Shown piece by piece: positions 56,902 through 64,000 of a stretch of DNA of 64,000 nt; position 1 is the stretch's first letter; every line of letters begins with the position of its first letter. The notes below the pieces were generated by a model, which ran no database searches, had not been told where the DNA came from, and saw only the letters and a program-made list of their open reading frames with translations. The DNA is from Curtobacterium sp. TC1. Its GTDB lineage: Bacteria; Actinomycetota; Actinomycetes; Actinomycetales; Microbacteriaceae. A program made the translations under genes and the position numbers. Location of the stretch: positions 3,844,001-3,908,000 of the forward strand of contig NZ_CP081964.1 of NCBI RefSeq assembly GCF_019844075.1, given 5' to 3'.

Positions 56902-57645
56902 CTACGCGGAGGGCTCCGCGACGACGGCGCGCATCGCGGCCTCGGTCGCGGCTGCGAGTGCTTCCGCGGGCTCCGACATCAGGCTCTTCACGAAACGTGA
57001 GTCGTCGTCGGCGAGGACCTCGAACACACCGGCGACGGTGCCCTCGTAGGCCTGGGCGACCACGTCCTCCGGGCGGGACTTCGGGACGTCGAACCGAGCC
57101 CCCATCGCCGTGTCGACCATGCCCACGATGAGTCCCGTGACCGTGGTGCCCCGCGGTGCGAGCTCCACCCGGAGCCCGTTGGTCGCGGACCAGGCAGCCG
57201 CCTTCGACGCGGCGTACACGGTGGGGATCGGGGTCCACGCGGCGAGCGACAAGACGTTGAGGATCGCACCACCGCCGTTCGCCGCCAGGATCGGTGCGAA
57301 CGCGGCCGACATCCGGATGGTGCCGAAGGTGTTCGTCGCGAAGACCCGCTCGAGGGACTCGTCCGAGGGTGCGGCGATGGAGGCGTCCGCAGCGGGCGCG
57401 ATGCCCGCGTTGTTCACCAGCAGGTCGACGTCCGGCGCCGCCGCGGCTGCGGCCGCGATCGACGACGGGTCGGTGAGGTCGAGCACGAGCGGCTGGACAC
57501 GGTCGTCCTCCCACGCGCGCGGCGAGCGAGCCGCTGCGTAGACCCGGCGCGCACCACCATCGAGCGCCTGCCGGACGAACTCGGTTCCGAGGCCCCCGTT
57601 GGCGCCGGTGACGAGGACGGTGCGGTTCTCGAGCTGGTTGGACAT
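56902..57645 (-). CDS. short-chain dehydrogenase (classical SDR)
   Basis: 247 residues. TGANGGLGTEFVRQ (TGxxxGxG), NNAGIAPAAD (NNAG) and VYAASKAAAWSATN (YxxxK) with the catalytic Ser (VLSLAAWT) make a complete SDR. ATG at 57643-57645, GGAG upstream; a longer frame to 57693 would run through the operator region. Divergent from a TetR gene through twin GGGGAnnnTCCCC operators, so probably regulated by it. Confidence 0.92.
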   Translation of the reverse strand: MSNQLENRTVLVTGANGGLGTEFVRQALDGGARRVYAAARSPRAWEDDRVQPLVLDLTDPSSIAAAAAAAPDVDLLVNNAGIAPAADASIAAPSDESLERVFATNTFGTIRMSAAFAPILAANGGGAILNVLSLAAWTPIPTVYAASKAAAWSATNGLRVELAPRGTTVTGLIVGMVDTAMGARFDVPKSRPEDVVAQAYEGTVAGVFEVLADDDSRFVKSLMSEPAEALAAATEAAMRAVVAEPSA

Positions 57646-57672
57646 GATCACTCCTGCAGTAGGCTGACGAAA

Positions 57673-57713
57673 CGGGGAACCTCCCCGGATCATTATGTGG
57701 GGACGTTCCCCAC
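57673..57713. promoter_or_regulatory. Twin TetR operators GGGGAnnnTCCCC between divergent SDR and TetR genes
   Basis: CGGGGAACCTCCCCG (57673-57687) and GTGGGGACGTTCCCCAC (57697-57713) share the GGGGA-N3-TCCCC core (57674-57686 and 57699-57711), centres 25 nt apart. CATTAT at 57691-57696, between the two sites, is a plausible -10 box for the TetR gene. Occupancy would switch off both divergent genes. Confidence 0.78.
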
Positions 57714-57735
57714 TTACGTCAAGCCAGGAGTGCAG

Positions 57736-58281
57736 ATGCGTGCCGATGCCCAGCGGAACCGGGACGCGATCCTCGCCGCAGCGCGCGAGGTGTTCGACGC
57801 CGACGGCATACTCGCGCCCATCGACGGCATCGCCACCCGCGCCGGAGTCGGGAACGCGACGTTCTACCGGAACTTCCCCACCCGCGACGACCTGCTCGCG
57901 GCCGTGATGGACGACAGCGTCCGCGCGATCATCGAAGACTCGGCGGGACTGGATGCCCTCGACGCCGACTCGGCGCTGCGCGAGTGGATGTTCCGACTGA
58001 CGTGGCAGCTGCGCGTGTGGCAGAACCTGCCCTCGTGCATCGCCGACGCGATCGAGGACGAGGATTCCCCGATCCGGACACTGTGCGCACGACTGACCGC
58101 ACGCACCGCGGAGCTGCTCGATCGTGCTCGGGCGGCGGGAACCGCGTCCGCGGTGGAGGCCGCTGCGGTGTTCGAACTGCTGACGACGGTGTCGTGGGGG
58201 GTCGACCGGTTCGGGGACGACGAAGAGCGGGCCCGGGAACGTGTCCGGCTCGCGACCGCCGGAGTGCTCGCCGCGCGGTGA
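57736..58281 (+). CDS. TetR-family transcriptional regulator
   Basis: 181 residues. RNRDAILAAAREVFDADG, IDGIATRAGVGNATFYRNFPTRDDLLAAV give the HTH; the family member is typical of regulators beside reductases. I prefer ATG 57736, which has AGGAG five nt upstream, over GTG 57697, which would place the operator inside the coding sequence. Divergent from the SDR gene it likely controls. Confidence 0.88.
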   Translation: MRADAQRNRDAILAAAREVFDADGILAPIDGIATRAGVGNATFYRNFPTRDDLLAAVMDDSVRAIIEDSAGLDALDADSALREWMFRLTWQLRVWQNLPSCIADAIEDEDSPIRTLCARLTARTAELLDRARAAGTASAVEAAAVFELLTTVSWGVDRFGDDEERARERVRLATAGVLAAR

Positions 58282-58308
58282 GGCGTGCCGCCCGCCGCCT
58301 CGCGCCGA

Positions 58309-58797
58309 TCAGTCGGCGGTGATGACCTTCACGGAGCCGGCGATGGTCGCGGCGTCCTCGGCGAGCGCCACGACCGGGTCGGGCAGGCGCGTGGTGGCAC
58401 CGACGAGCTTGCGGGCACCCCACCCGACGAACGACCCGACGATCGCACCGACGCCTCCGAGGATCGCGCCCTCGATGCGCAGGTCGCGCTTGCCGGTCGT
58501 CCCGAGCGCGGCGCCGACGAGTGCGCCGGAGCCGATGCGACCGACGAGGCCGGCGGGGGAGATGCGGTTCGGGGTCATCGGCAGCTTGTCACCGATGAGC
58601 TCACCGACGGCCGAGGCGACGAGGAGTCCGCGGCCGAGCGGGGTGCTGAAGACCTTCCAGTCCTGCCACGAACCCTTCAGCGAGGACCGGTCGTGGTTCA
58701 GCGCCAGCACCGCGAGCGGGGTGGCGCTGCGGCCACCGCTCAGGATGCCGAGCACCAGGGTGCGGACCAGGGTGTGCTGCTCGTGCTGCTTGCTCAT
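58309..58797 (-). CDS. DUF4126-like membrane protein
   Basis: 162 residues. The sequence GILSGGRSATPLAVLALN opens like DUF4126 (GLRS-x-x-P), and the remainder holds several glycine-rich helices (LVGRIGSGALVGAALG, GAILGGVGAIVGSFVGWG). Function unknown. ATG with GGAG upstream. Confidence 0.72.
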   Translation of the reverse strand: MSKQHEQHTLVRTLVLGILSGGRSATPLAVLALNHDRSSLKGSWQDWKVFSTPLGRGLLVASAVGELIGDKLPMTPNRISPAGLVGRIGSGALVGAALGTTGKRDLRIEGAILGGVGAIVGSFVGWGARKLVGATTRLPDPVVALAEDAATIAGSVKVITAD

Positions 58798-58904
58798 CGT
58801 GTCTCCAGTCGTGATCAGGTCCGACCGTACGCACGTGGGCCGCGAGCGCTCCGAGGGTCCTCACGAACTGCGGGTACTGAGCCGGCCCGAGTAGCGTCCG
58901 CCGC

Positions 58905-59555
58905 ATGAGCAACGTCATCGTCTTCGGCGGCCACGGCAAGGTCGCACTCCTCACCACCCGCATCCTCAGCGAGCGCGGCCACACGGTCACCTCGGTCATC
59001 CGCGACGCGGACCAGTCCGACGAGATCCGGGCCCACGGCGGCGAGCCCCGGGTCGCGGACATCCAGCAGCAGTCCCTGACCGACTTCGCGGAGCTCGTCC
59101 GCGGGCACGACGCCGTCGTGTGGTCCGCCGGTGCCGGCGGCGGGTCCGTCGACCGGACGTGGGCGATCGACCGCGACGCCGCGATCCTGTCGGTGCAGGG
59201 CGCGAAGCAGGCCGGCGTCGACCGCTACGTCATGGTCTCGTGGTCCGGGTCGCAGCTCGACCACGGGGTGCCGCAGGACGACGACTTCTTCGCCTACGCG
59301 CAGTCGAAGGCGATCGCCGACGCCGTGGTGCGCGACTCCGGTCTGCAGTGGACGATCGTGGCGCCGAGCACCCTGACGGACGACGACGCGACGGGCTCGG
59401 TGGACTGGGACGGCTCCTCGACCGACGTGCCGCGTGGCGACGTCGCGCACGTGATCGCCGACGTGCTCGAGACCCCCGGCACGGCGGGCAACACCATCCG
59501 GTTCAACTCGGGATCGACGCCGGTGGCGGACTTCCTGCATGCCGACGCGGTCTGA
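58905..59555 (+). CDS. NAD(P)H-binding atypical SDR
   Basis: 216 residues. VIVFGGHGKVALLTTRILSERGH is the Rossmann motif; VVWSAGAGGGSVDRT and YVMVSWSGSQLDHG, then YAQSKAIADAVVRDSGLQWTIVAPSTLTDD show the YAQSK active site of SDR-a5-type (HSCARG/YwnB-like) proteins. Likely an NADPH-dependent reductase or sensor. ATG 58905 is seven nt after TAGCGT (58892-58897). Its stop codon lies inside an 18-bp tandem repeat. Confidence 0.85.
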   Translation: MSNVIVFGGHGKVALLTTRILSERGHTVTSVIRDADQSDEIRAHGGEPRVADIQQQSLTDFAELVRGHDAVVWSAGAGGGSVDRTWAIDRDAAILSVQGAKQAGVDRYVMVSWSGSQLDHGVPQDDDFFAYAQSKAIADAVVRDSGLQWTIVAPSTLTDDDATGSVDWDGSSTDVPRGDVAHVIADVLETPGTAGNTIRFNSGSTPVADFLHADAV

Positions 59556-59614
59556 CGGCGTCGACAGGTCTGACGGCGTCGACAGGTCTGACGGCGTCGA
59601 CAGGTCTGACGGTC
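59550..59614 (+). repeat. 18-bp tandem repeat spanning a stop codon
   Basis: GTCTGACGGCGTCGACAG occurs three times in a row (59550-59567, 59568-59585, 59586-59603) followed by a partial copy to 59614. The first copy contains the stop of the SDR gene (GTC TGA). 18 bp is six codons, so frame is kept if the repeat expands. Confidence 0.95.
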
Positions 59615-59636
59615 GGGCGCTGCCCGGTGCCACGCG

Positions 59637-60635
59637 TCAGTAGATCGCCGCGATGCCGGTCATGTCACCGAGCCCGAGCGTCCGCGATCCGGTGTCGCAG
59701 TACCCGCCGGACGGCTCCATGACCTGACCGGTGCCGGTCTTCACGTGGCCGAGCCCGTACAGGTGCCCCCACTCGTGCGTGGCGACGGCCTGGGTGTCGA
59801 ACCGGGCGCCCGAGCAGGTGGCCGTGGAACTCCACTTGTAGCTCGTGGCGTACCGCTGGTCGGACTCCTTGGCGATGCCGTTGCCGTCGTACCAGACGCA
59901 CGTCACGCCGAGGGTCCCGGAGGGCAGCTTGCCCCACCCGACGACGCTGTAGCCGTTGCTCTTCGAGCACGCGCCCTTGTCGGTGAGCCCGGGTGCCTGG
60001 GTCGCCAGGCGCACGTAGGAGTTCCGCGCGGACGAGGTCACGGTGCGGTCGCACGACGAGATCGTGCCCGTCCACGCGTTCGCCGCCTTGCGCAGGGCGT
60101 CCTTGGCGTACGACGACTTCTGGCCGGACTCGTTGTAGTACCACTGCACCGTGCTCGACCAGCGGTACCCGTTCCGTGCGTTGGCCGTGCTGGTGCACTT
60201 GGTGGTGGCCGCGGTCGTGGCGGCCGGCGCGGCAGCCGCCTCGCTGGCCGCGGCGCTCCGCGCCTGCTCCCGGCGCACCGCCGGTGCCGAACCGCTCCAC
60301 GCCTCGTCGATGCGGACCGCGACACCCCCGGTGCCGGTGTTCGCGATGACGACCTCCGCCAGCTCGGGAGCACCCGGCGCCGCGGAGCTGCTCGCCATCA
60401 CGCTCTCACCGGGGTCCGGCACGGCGAACGTGCGGCCGTCCGGCAACACGACCGTGCCGGACGCGACCGTGCACCCCGTCCGGAGCGTCTGCACCGAGAG
60501 CGTCCCCGCGGCGCAACGGCTGCCGGCCGCCGACGCGCTCGGCGTCGCCGCCTGCGCGGGTGCCGCCGTGGCGGTGAGGCCGACGACGAGTGCGATGACC
60601 GCCCCGGTGGTGAGCGTGTTCCTGACAGGACGCAT
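59637..60635 (-). CDS. secreted zinc metalloprotease, matrixin-like (metzincin)
   Basis: 332 residues. Signal peptide (MRPVRNTLTTGAVIALVVGLTA...AQA, cleavage near 30). HEWGHLYGLGH (about 288-298) is the extended zinc motif HExxHxxGxxH of matrixins and related metzincins; the Met-turn is QVMEPSG. Six or more cysteines indicate disulfides. Probably digests host or environmental protein. ATG 60635 with GGGAAGG upstream. Confidence 0.9.
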   Translation of the reverse strand: MRPVRNTLTTGAVIALVVGLTATAAPAQAATPSASAAGSRCAAGTLSVQTLRTGCTVASGTVVLPDGRTFAVPDPGESVMASSSAAPGAPELAEVVIANTGTGGVAVRIDEAWSGSAPAVRREQARSAAASEAAAAPAATTAATTKCTSTANARNGYRWSSTVQWYYNESGQKSSYAKDALRKAANAWTGTISSCDRTVTSSARNSYVRLATQAPGLTDKGACSKSNGYSVVGWGKLPSGTLGVTCVWYDGNGIAKESDQRYATSYKWSSTATCSGARFDTQAVATHEWGHLYGLGHVKTGTGQVMEPSGGYCDTGSRTLGLGDMTGIAAIY

Positions 60636-60760
60636 GGTTGCCCTTCCCGCGGCGAGCCCCTGTGCCCGCCGTCCCTGATCGGGTCCATGCTCGCCGATGG
60701 GTACCCGTCAGGTCCAGGGCTGCGCCAACAGGACAGGCCCTGCTCCGCCGTCGCGGTGGG

Positions 60761-61852
60761 TCAGCGCAGCCGTTCGACCATCGGACAGGCGAACGGGTCG
60801 CGCGCCGCCAGACCGACCTCGTTGAGGTAGCGGACCACGATGACGTAGGAGTGCACCAGCGTCGTCTCGGTGTACGGCACGCCCTGGTCCGCGCAGTACT
60901 TCCGGACCATGTCCCGGGCCGCGCGCAGGTTCGGGCGCGCCATGCTCGGGAACAGGTGGTGCTCCACCTGGTGGTTCAGCCCGCCCATGAAGTACTCGAC
61001 CCACGCGCCGCCCCCGATGTCGCGCGAGGTCAGGACCTGGCGTGAGAAGAAGTCCACGCGGCGGCCGGGTTCGATGACGGGCATGCCCTTGTGGTTCGGT
61101 GCGAACGCGATGCCCATGAGGAACCCGAACACGGCGAGCTGCACGCCGAGGAACGCGAAGGCCATGCCGACCGGCAGGAACCAGAACACGACGCCCAGGT
61201 AGAGCACGAACCGCCCGACGAAGACGGATCCCTCGGCCCACCGGCGCTTCACCGGGCCGCGGCTGGTGTACGTGCGGATCGACTGCCAGTGCAGGTTCAC
61301 ACCCTCGACCAAGAGCATCGGGAAGAACGCGTAGCCCTGCACCCGGACGAGCACGCGCAGGAAGCCGGTCCGGCTGGCGGCGTCCTCGGGCCGGAACGAG
61401 ATCGCGTCGAACGAGATGTCGGGGTCCTTGCCGACCGTGTTCGGGTTGGCGTGGTGCCGGGTGTGCTTGTTCATCCACCACGCGTAGCTGATCCCGGTCA
61501 GGAACGTGCCGGCGTAGCGGGCCGCTCGGTCGTTCCAGTGGTGCGACGCGAAGACCTGACGGTGTGCGGCCTCGTGGGACAGGAAGGCGAACTGCGTGAA
61601 CAGTGCGCCCAGCACGCCGGCCACGATCAGCTGGTACCAGGAGCCGCCGAGCACGGCGAACGCCCCACCCGTGATGCCGAGCAGCACGGCGAGCACGGCG
61701 ATGAGACCCCAGTACCAGCCCGTGCGCCGGCCGAGGAGCCCCGCGGTGCGCACCTGCGCGAGCAGCGCGGTGTACGTCGAGGTGGTGTCGGCTCGGGGCG
61801 ACCGTCGTTCGGTCTTCCGGTAGCCCGTCGGTACGACCAGTTCGTCGCCCAT
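60761..61852 (-). CDS. membrane fatty acid desaturase
   Basis: 363 residues with four or so helices. Three histidine boxes are present: HEAAHRQ, HTRHHANPN (HxxHH) and HQVEHHLFP (QxxHH), all di-iron ligands of acyl-lipid/acyl-CoA desaturases of the DesA3/linoleoyl type. It introduces double bonds into membrane acyl chains. ATG at 61852 with AGGAGG upstream; the frame that stays open to 61942 is not preferred. Confidence 0.93.
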   Translation of the reverse strand: MGDELVVPTGYRKTERRSPRADTTSTYTALLAQVRTAGLLGRRTGWYWGLIAVLAVLLGITGGAFAVLGGSWYQLIVAGVLGALFTQFAFLSHEAAHRQVFASHHWNDRAARYAGTFLTGISYAWWMNKHTRHHANPNTVGKDPDISFDAISFRPEDAASRTGFLRVLVRVQGYAFFPMLLVEGVNLHWQSIRTYTSRGPVKRRWAEGSVFVGRFVLYLGVVFWFLPVGMAFAFLGVQLAVFGFLMGIAFAPNHKGMPVIEPGRRVDFFSRQVLTSRDIGGGAWVEYFMGGLNHQVEHHLFPSMARPNLRAARDMVRKYCADQGVPYTETTLVHSYVIVVRYLNEVGLAARDPFACPMVERLR

Positions 61853-61948
61853 GGTGTCCTCCTGGATCCAGTGCTGCGGCTGCAACCGGGGTCCGGGGCT
61901 ACGACTTGCTGGTGATCGTACGCCGGTCAGGACCGGGGACACACGGGA

Positions 61949-62665
61949 TCAGGCGGGGAGGACCAGACGGCGTTCGACGATCGCGCGGGCGACGTCGGCG
62001 AGCCGCTCCTGGTGGGACCGCGCGTACTGTCGCAGCAGCTCGAACGCCGCATCGGTCTCGACCGAGTGCGTGTACGCCACGAAGCCCTTGGCCTGCTCGA
62101 TCACGACCCGACTGTCGAGCGCTCGCTGCAACTGCGCCTGCGTCAGTGCCGCGTGTTGCAGGGTGCGCTGCTGCAGGATGCTGATGGTCGCGACGTCGGT
62201 CAGTGCCTGCGCGGCCAGCGCGTCGTCACGGTTCAGCGCACCCTCGGTCTCGCGGAACAGGTTGAGCGATCCGAGCGTCGTGTCCCGCAACCGCATCGGG
62301 ATCGCGTGCACCGACGCGTACCCCGACTCGGCGGACGCGGCGGCGAACGTCGGCCACCGGCGTTGCATCTCCGCCTGGTCGCCGACGGACACGGGACGCC
62401 CGGTCGCGAAGCACTCCACGCACGGGCCCTCGCCGGCATCGAGCTGCAGGAGTCCGACGAAGCTCGATCGTTCACTGGTCGACGCCACGACCTCGAGTTC
62501 CTGGTTCTGGTTCGCCAGCAGGATCCCCGCGGCCGAGGCGTCGAAGATGTCGACGACGCTGTCGACCAGGTTCTGCAGCAGGTCGACGACGTCGTACTCG
62601 TCGACGAGGGTGTCGGTCAGTGTGACGAAGGTGTCGATGAGCCGGCGCTCGCGGGTCGGTGCCAT
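61949..62665 (-). CDS. GAF-ANTAR protein
   Basis: 238 residues. GAF domain about residues 20-155 (ASAAGILLANQNQELEVV, GEGPCVECFATGRPVSVG, LGSLNLFRETEGAL) and C-terminal ANTAR domain (LDSRVVIEQAKGFVAYTHS, AFELLRQYARSHQERLADVARAIVERR). ANTAR proteins bind paired RNA hairpins to prevent termination; the target here is not visible. ATG 62665 with GAGGAG. 12 nt behind the partner gene at 62678. Confidence 0.9.
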   Translation of the reverse strand: MAPTRERRLIDTFVTLTDTLVDEYDVVDLLQNLVDSVVDIFDASAAGILLANQNQELEVVASTSERSSFVGLLQLDAGEGPCVECFATGRPVSVGDQAEMQRRWPTFAAASAESGYASVHAIPMRLRDTTLGSLNLFRETEGALNRDDALAAQALTDVATISILQQRTLQHAALTQAQLQRALDSRVVIEQAKGFVAYTHSVETDAAFELLRQYARSHQERLADVARAIVERRLVLPA

Positions 62666-62677
62666 GGGGCGTGCTCC

Positions 62678-63376
62678 TCAGTTCTCGGAACCGTACGGCC
62701 GGGCGAGGTCGATGCGGCGAGCGATGACGTCGTTCGAGACGTCGCGGACGGTGCGTTCGGTGGCGAAGGCGTGCGCCTGCAGCACGAGGAGGGCGTCGGA
62801 GACGTCCACCCCGAGTTGCGCTGCGACCATGCCGGTCGCCTGGTGCACCTCACGTCGGGAGTACCGGCTGGTCTCCATGTCGGCACGCCCGTCCGCGGCC
62901 GCCGCGAGCAGCGCACCACGGAGTACCCGACGGGCGGTGACCTCGGTGAGTTCCACCGCGCCGCGGATCTGGCCCACGGTCAGGGTGCGCTCACTGTCCA
63001 CGGACAGGTCGACCGCGCCGACCGGGATCGTCCCGATGCGCATCGGGAACGAGAACACGGCCCCGACCCCGGCGCGCAGGAGTTCCTCGAGTGCGAGCGG
63101 CCAACCGGTGTTCGTCGTGTTGGACAGGTCGGACTCCAGAACCGGGCGGCGGGTCGTCAGCGCCTGCCAGCACGGGCCCTCGCCGAGGTCGAACTGGATC
63201 TCGTCGATCCGCTCCGCTCGCGCGTCGCTCGCGCACACCGTCCCCGACCCGAGCGGGTTGCCGAGCGTCGAGATGCCGACCCCGGTGACGGGCAGCGTCG
63301 ACAGGAACGGCGGGCACATGTCCGCGCCGTCGGGGGCGGCTTGCAGTGCGGTCACCGCCGTCGTGAAGTCGTTCAT
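62678..63376 (-). CDS. GAF-ANTAR protein, second copy
   Basis: 232 residues; GAF (GVGISTLGNPLGSGTVCASD, FDLGEGPCWQALTTRRPVL, VGAVDLSVDSERTL) and ANTAR (YSRREVHQATGMVAAQLGV, LLVLQAHAFATERTVRDVSNDVIARR). ATG 63376 chosen because the GAF alignment starts near it; a longer frame to 63505 is not preferred. Co-transcribed with the 61949 gene; a sensor pair that may hetero-oligomerise. Confidence 0.88.
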   Translation of the reverse strand: MNDFTTAVTALQAAPDGADMCPPFLSTLPVTGVGISTLGNPLGSGTVCASDARAERIDEIQFDLGEGPCWQALTTRRPVLESDLSNTTNTGWPLALEELLRAGVGAVFSFPMRIGTIPVGAVDLSVDSERTLTVGQIRGAVELTEVTARRVLRGALLAAAADGRADMETSRYSRREVHQATGMVAAQLGVDVSDALLVLQAHAFATERTVRDVSNDVIARRIDLARPYGSEN

Positions 63377-63471
63377 CAGAGGGACACCGTCCTGGTCCGG
63401 GTCGAACGCGGGGGCTGATCCGGTCCCCGCGTGCTGCCACGCTAGCGCAGTGCTCCGCAGCCGTCGCCTGC

Positions 63472-63523
63472 CCGGGCCGTCGACGGCACGTGCCGGCGAC
63501 GGCACGAGCCGTCGACGGCCCGG
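63472..63523. terminator. Inverted repeat with inner stem (terminator candidate)
   Basis: CCGGGCCGTCGACGGC (63472-63487) pairs with its exact complement at 63508-63523, with a smaller CGTGCC/GGCACG stem inside. It ends 7 nt from the stop of the minus-strand gene at 63530 and lies upstream of the GAF-ANTAR pair. Confidence 0.65.
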
Positions 63524-63529
63524 ACACCG

Positions 63530-63988
63530 TCACCCGGCGTGGAGGCGCGCGGGCTCCGGCACGAAGTGGATCCGCTCCGCCGCCCGCGTGACCTCGCGGG
63601 CTCGAGCGGCGCGGTCGTCGAACTCGATGCGGGCGGCGTCGCGGACCTGCTCCTTGTCGAAGAGCGCGGCCCGACTCACGACGTCGACGATCGTCGCCAC
63701 CACCGTCGCGAGACCGCGTTCGAGCTGGCCGAGGTTCGTGTTGCCGATGACGAGACGCCGGTCCTGCACGTCCAGCGTGACGTCGGGGTAGCCGGCGGTC
63801 ACGAGCTGCGCGTGCCCTTCGGCACCGCGCAGGCCCGCCATCTCGACCGCGTCGGGTCGGCGGTTGAACACCGCCGGGACGTCGTAGTACTTCGCCGCCG
63901 TGGGCTTGCCGAGTTCGGTGGGCAGGCCGGAGGCCACCACACTCGTGAGCGCGAGCGGCGTCGAGGCCGCCTCGGACTGGTCCGTCAT
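63530..63988 (-). CDS. hypothetical protein
   Basis: 152 residues, no signal peptide, membrane segment or family recognised. Central YPDVTLDVQDRRLVIGNTNLGQLERGLATVVATIVDVVSRAALF suggests an alpha/beta domain followed by a helix, with an Arg/Ala/Glu-rich helical C-terminus. ATG at 63988 with GGGAG nine nt upstream, close to the window edge. First gene left of the edge, separated from the ANTAR genes by a terminator candidate. Confidence 0.6.
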   Translation of the reverse strand: MTDQSEAASTPLALTSVVASGLPTELGKPTAAKYYDVPAVFNRRPDAVEMAGLRGAEGHAQLVTAGYPDVTLDVQDRRLVIGNTNLGQLERGLATVVATIVDVVSRAALFDKEQVRDAARIEFDDRAARAREVTRAAERIHFVPEPARLHAG

Positions 63989-64000
63989 GATGACTCCCTT

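Overview
The window is chromosomal DNA from a very high-GC Gram-positive actinobacterium. The gene content (monomeric NADP-dependent isocitrate dehydrogenase, many MmyB-type helix-turn-helix regulators, ANTAR proteins, matrixin-like secreted protease) and the many start codons preceded by a bare TAnnnT -10 box fit Microbacteriaceae. A Curtobacterium-like genome is my best guess, by inference only. I see no rRNA, tRNA, CRISPR array, insertion sequence or prophage. The first gene is cut by the window edge.

Layout. 1-3389: a translationally coupled amino-sugar operon (ROK kinase, NagA deacetylase, PfkB-type sugar-phosphate kinase, class II aldolase), probably feeding tagatose or fructose phosphates into glycolysis. 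3445-10817: serine dehydratase, a PspC protein, a quinone-oxidoreductase-like dehydrogenase, a shikimate-dehydrogenase relative, an SRPBCC/CrtI-like pair and small proteins. 10844-13574: a MacB-type ABC exporter divergent from a TetR regulator. 13561-17237: a four-gene OpuC-type osmoprotectant importer. 17446-23437: DinB, DUF6197, phosphotransferase, an ScbR-like TetR receptor, a GAF/SpoIIE-like phosphatase, ThuA and membrane proteins. 23780-31363: isocitrate dehydrogenase, a small protein with DGSGP repeats, an Na+/H+ antiporter, an M23 peptidase and a CNNM/CBS membrane protein. 31479-38695: an MmyB-type regulator, a methyltransferase, an FBP (FusB-like) gene with a short upstream ORF, a uraD-hiuH fusion, a Fic gene of foreign appearance, a purine permease and an aldo/keto reductase. 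39011-46224: a secreted FAD oxidoreductase, a YdeI remnant, an aldo/keto reductase and a PadR-controlled ABC transporter. 46240-59555: small regulators with visible operators, SDR/AKR/cupin redox enzymes, a PQQ-type sugar dehydrogenase lipoprotein, tandem MmyB-type regulators and a HigBA toxin-antitoxin pair. 59637-63988: secreted metalloprotease, fatty-acid desaturase, two GAF-ANTAR proteins and a protein of unknown function.

Genome-wide style. Two architectures recur. About 27 genes start 6-8 nt after a TAnnnT hexamer, which implies leaderless transcripts; most of the others have a clear Shine-Dalgarno sequence or overlap the upstream stop by 4 nt (ATGA/GTGA). Eight copies of one palindromic family (stem containing GGGAGGC, core either GTGCCAGCTGGCAC or GTGGC...GCCAC) sit just after stop codons, often between convergent genes, and probably act as bidirectional terminators.

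The most interesting candidate for an undescribed system is the leader of the FBP/FusB-like gene (33212-33865). It has a leaderless 16-codon ORF ending in GIRA, then strong hairpins, then an FBP start without a good Shine-Dalgarno. This would fit ribosome-sensing attenuation of an elongation-factor-G-binding protein, but it is inference from sequence only.
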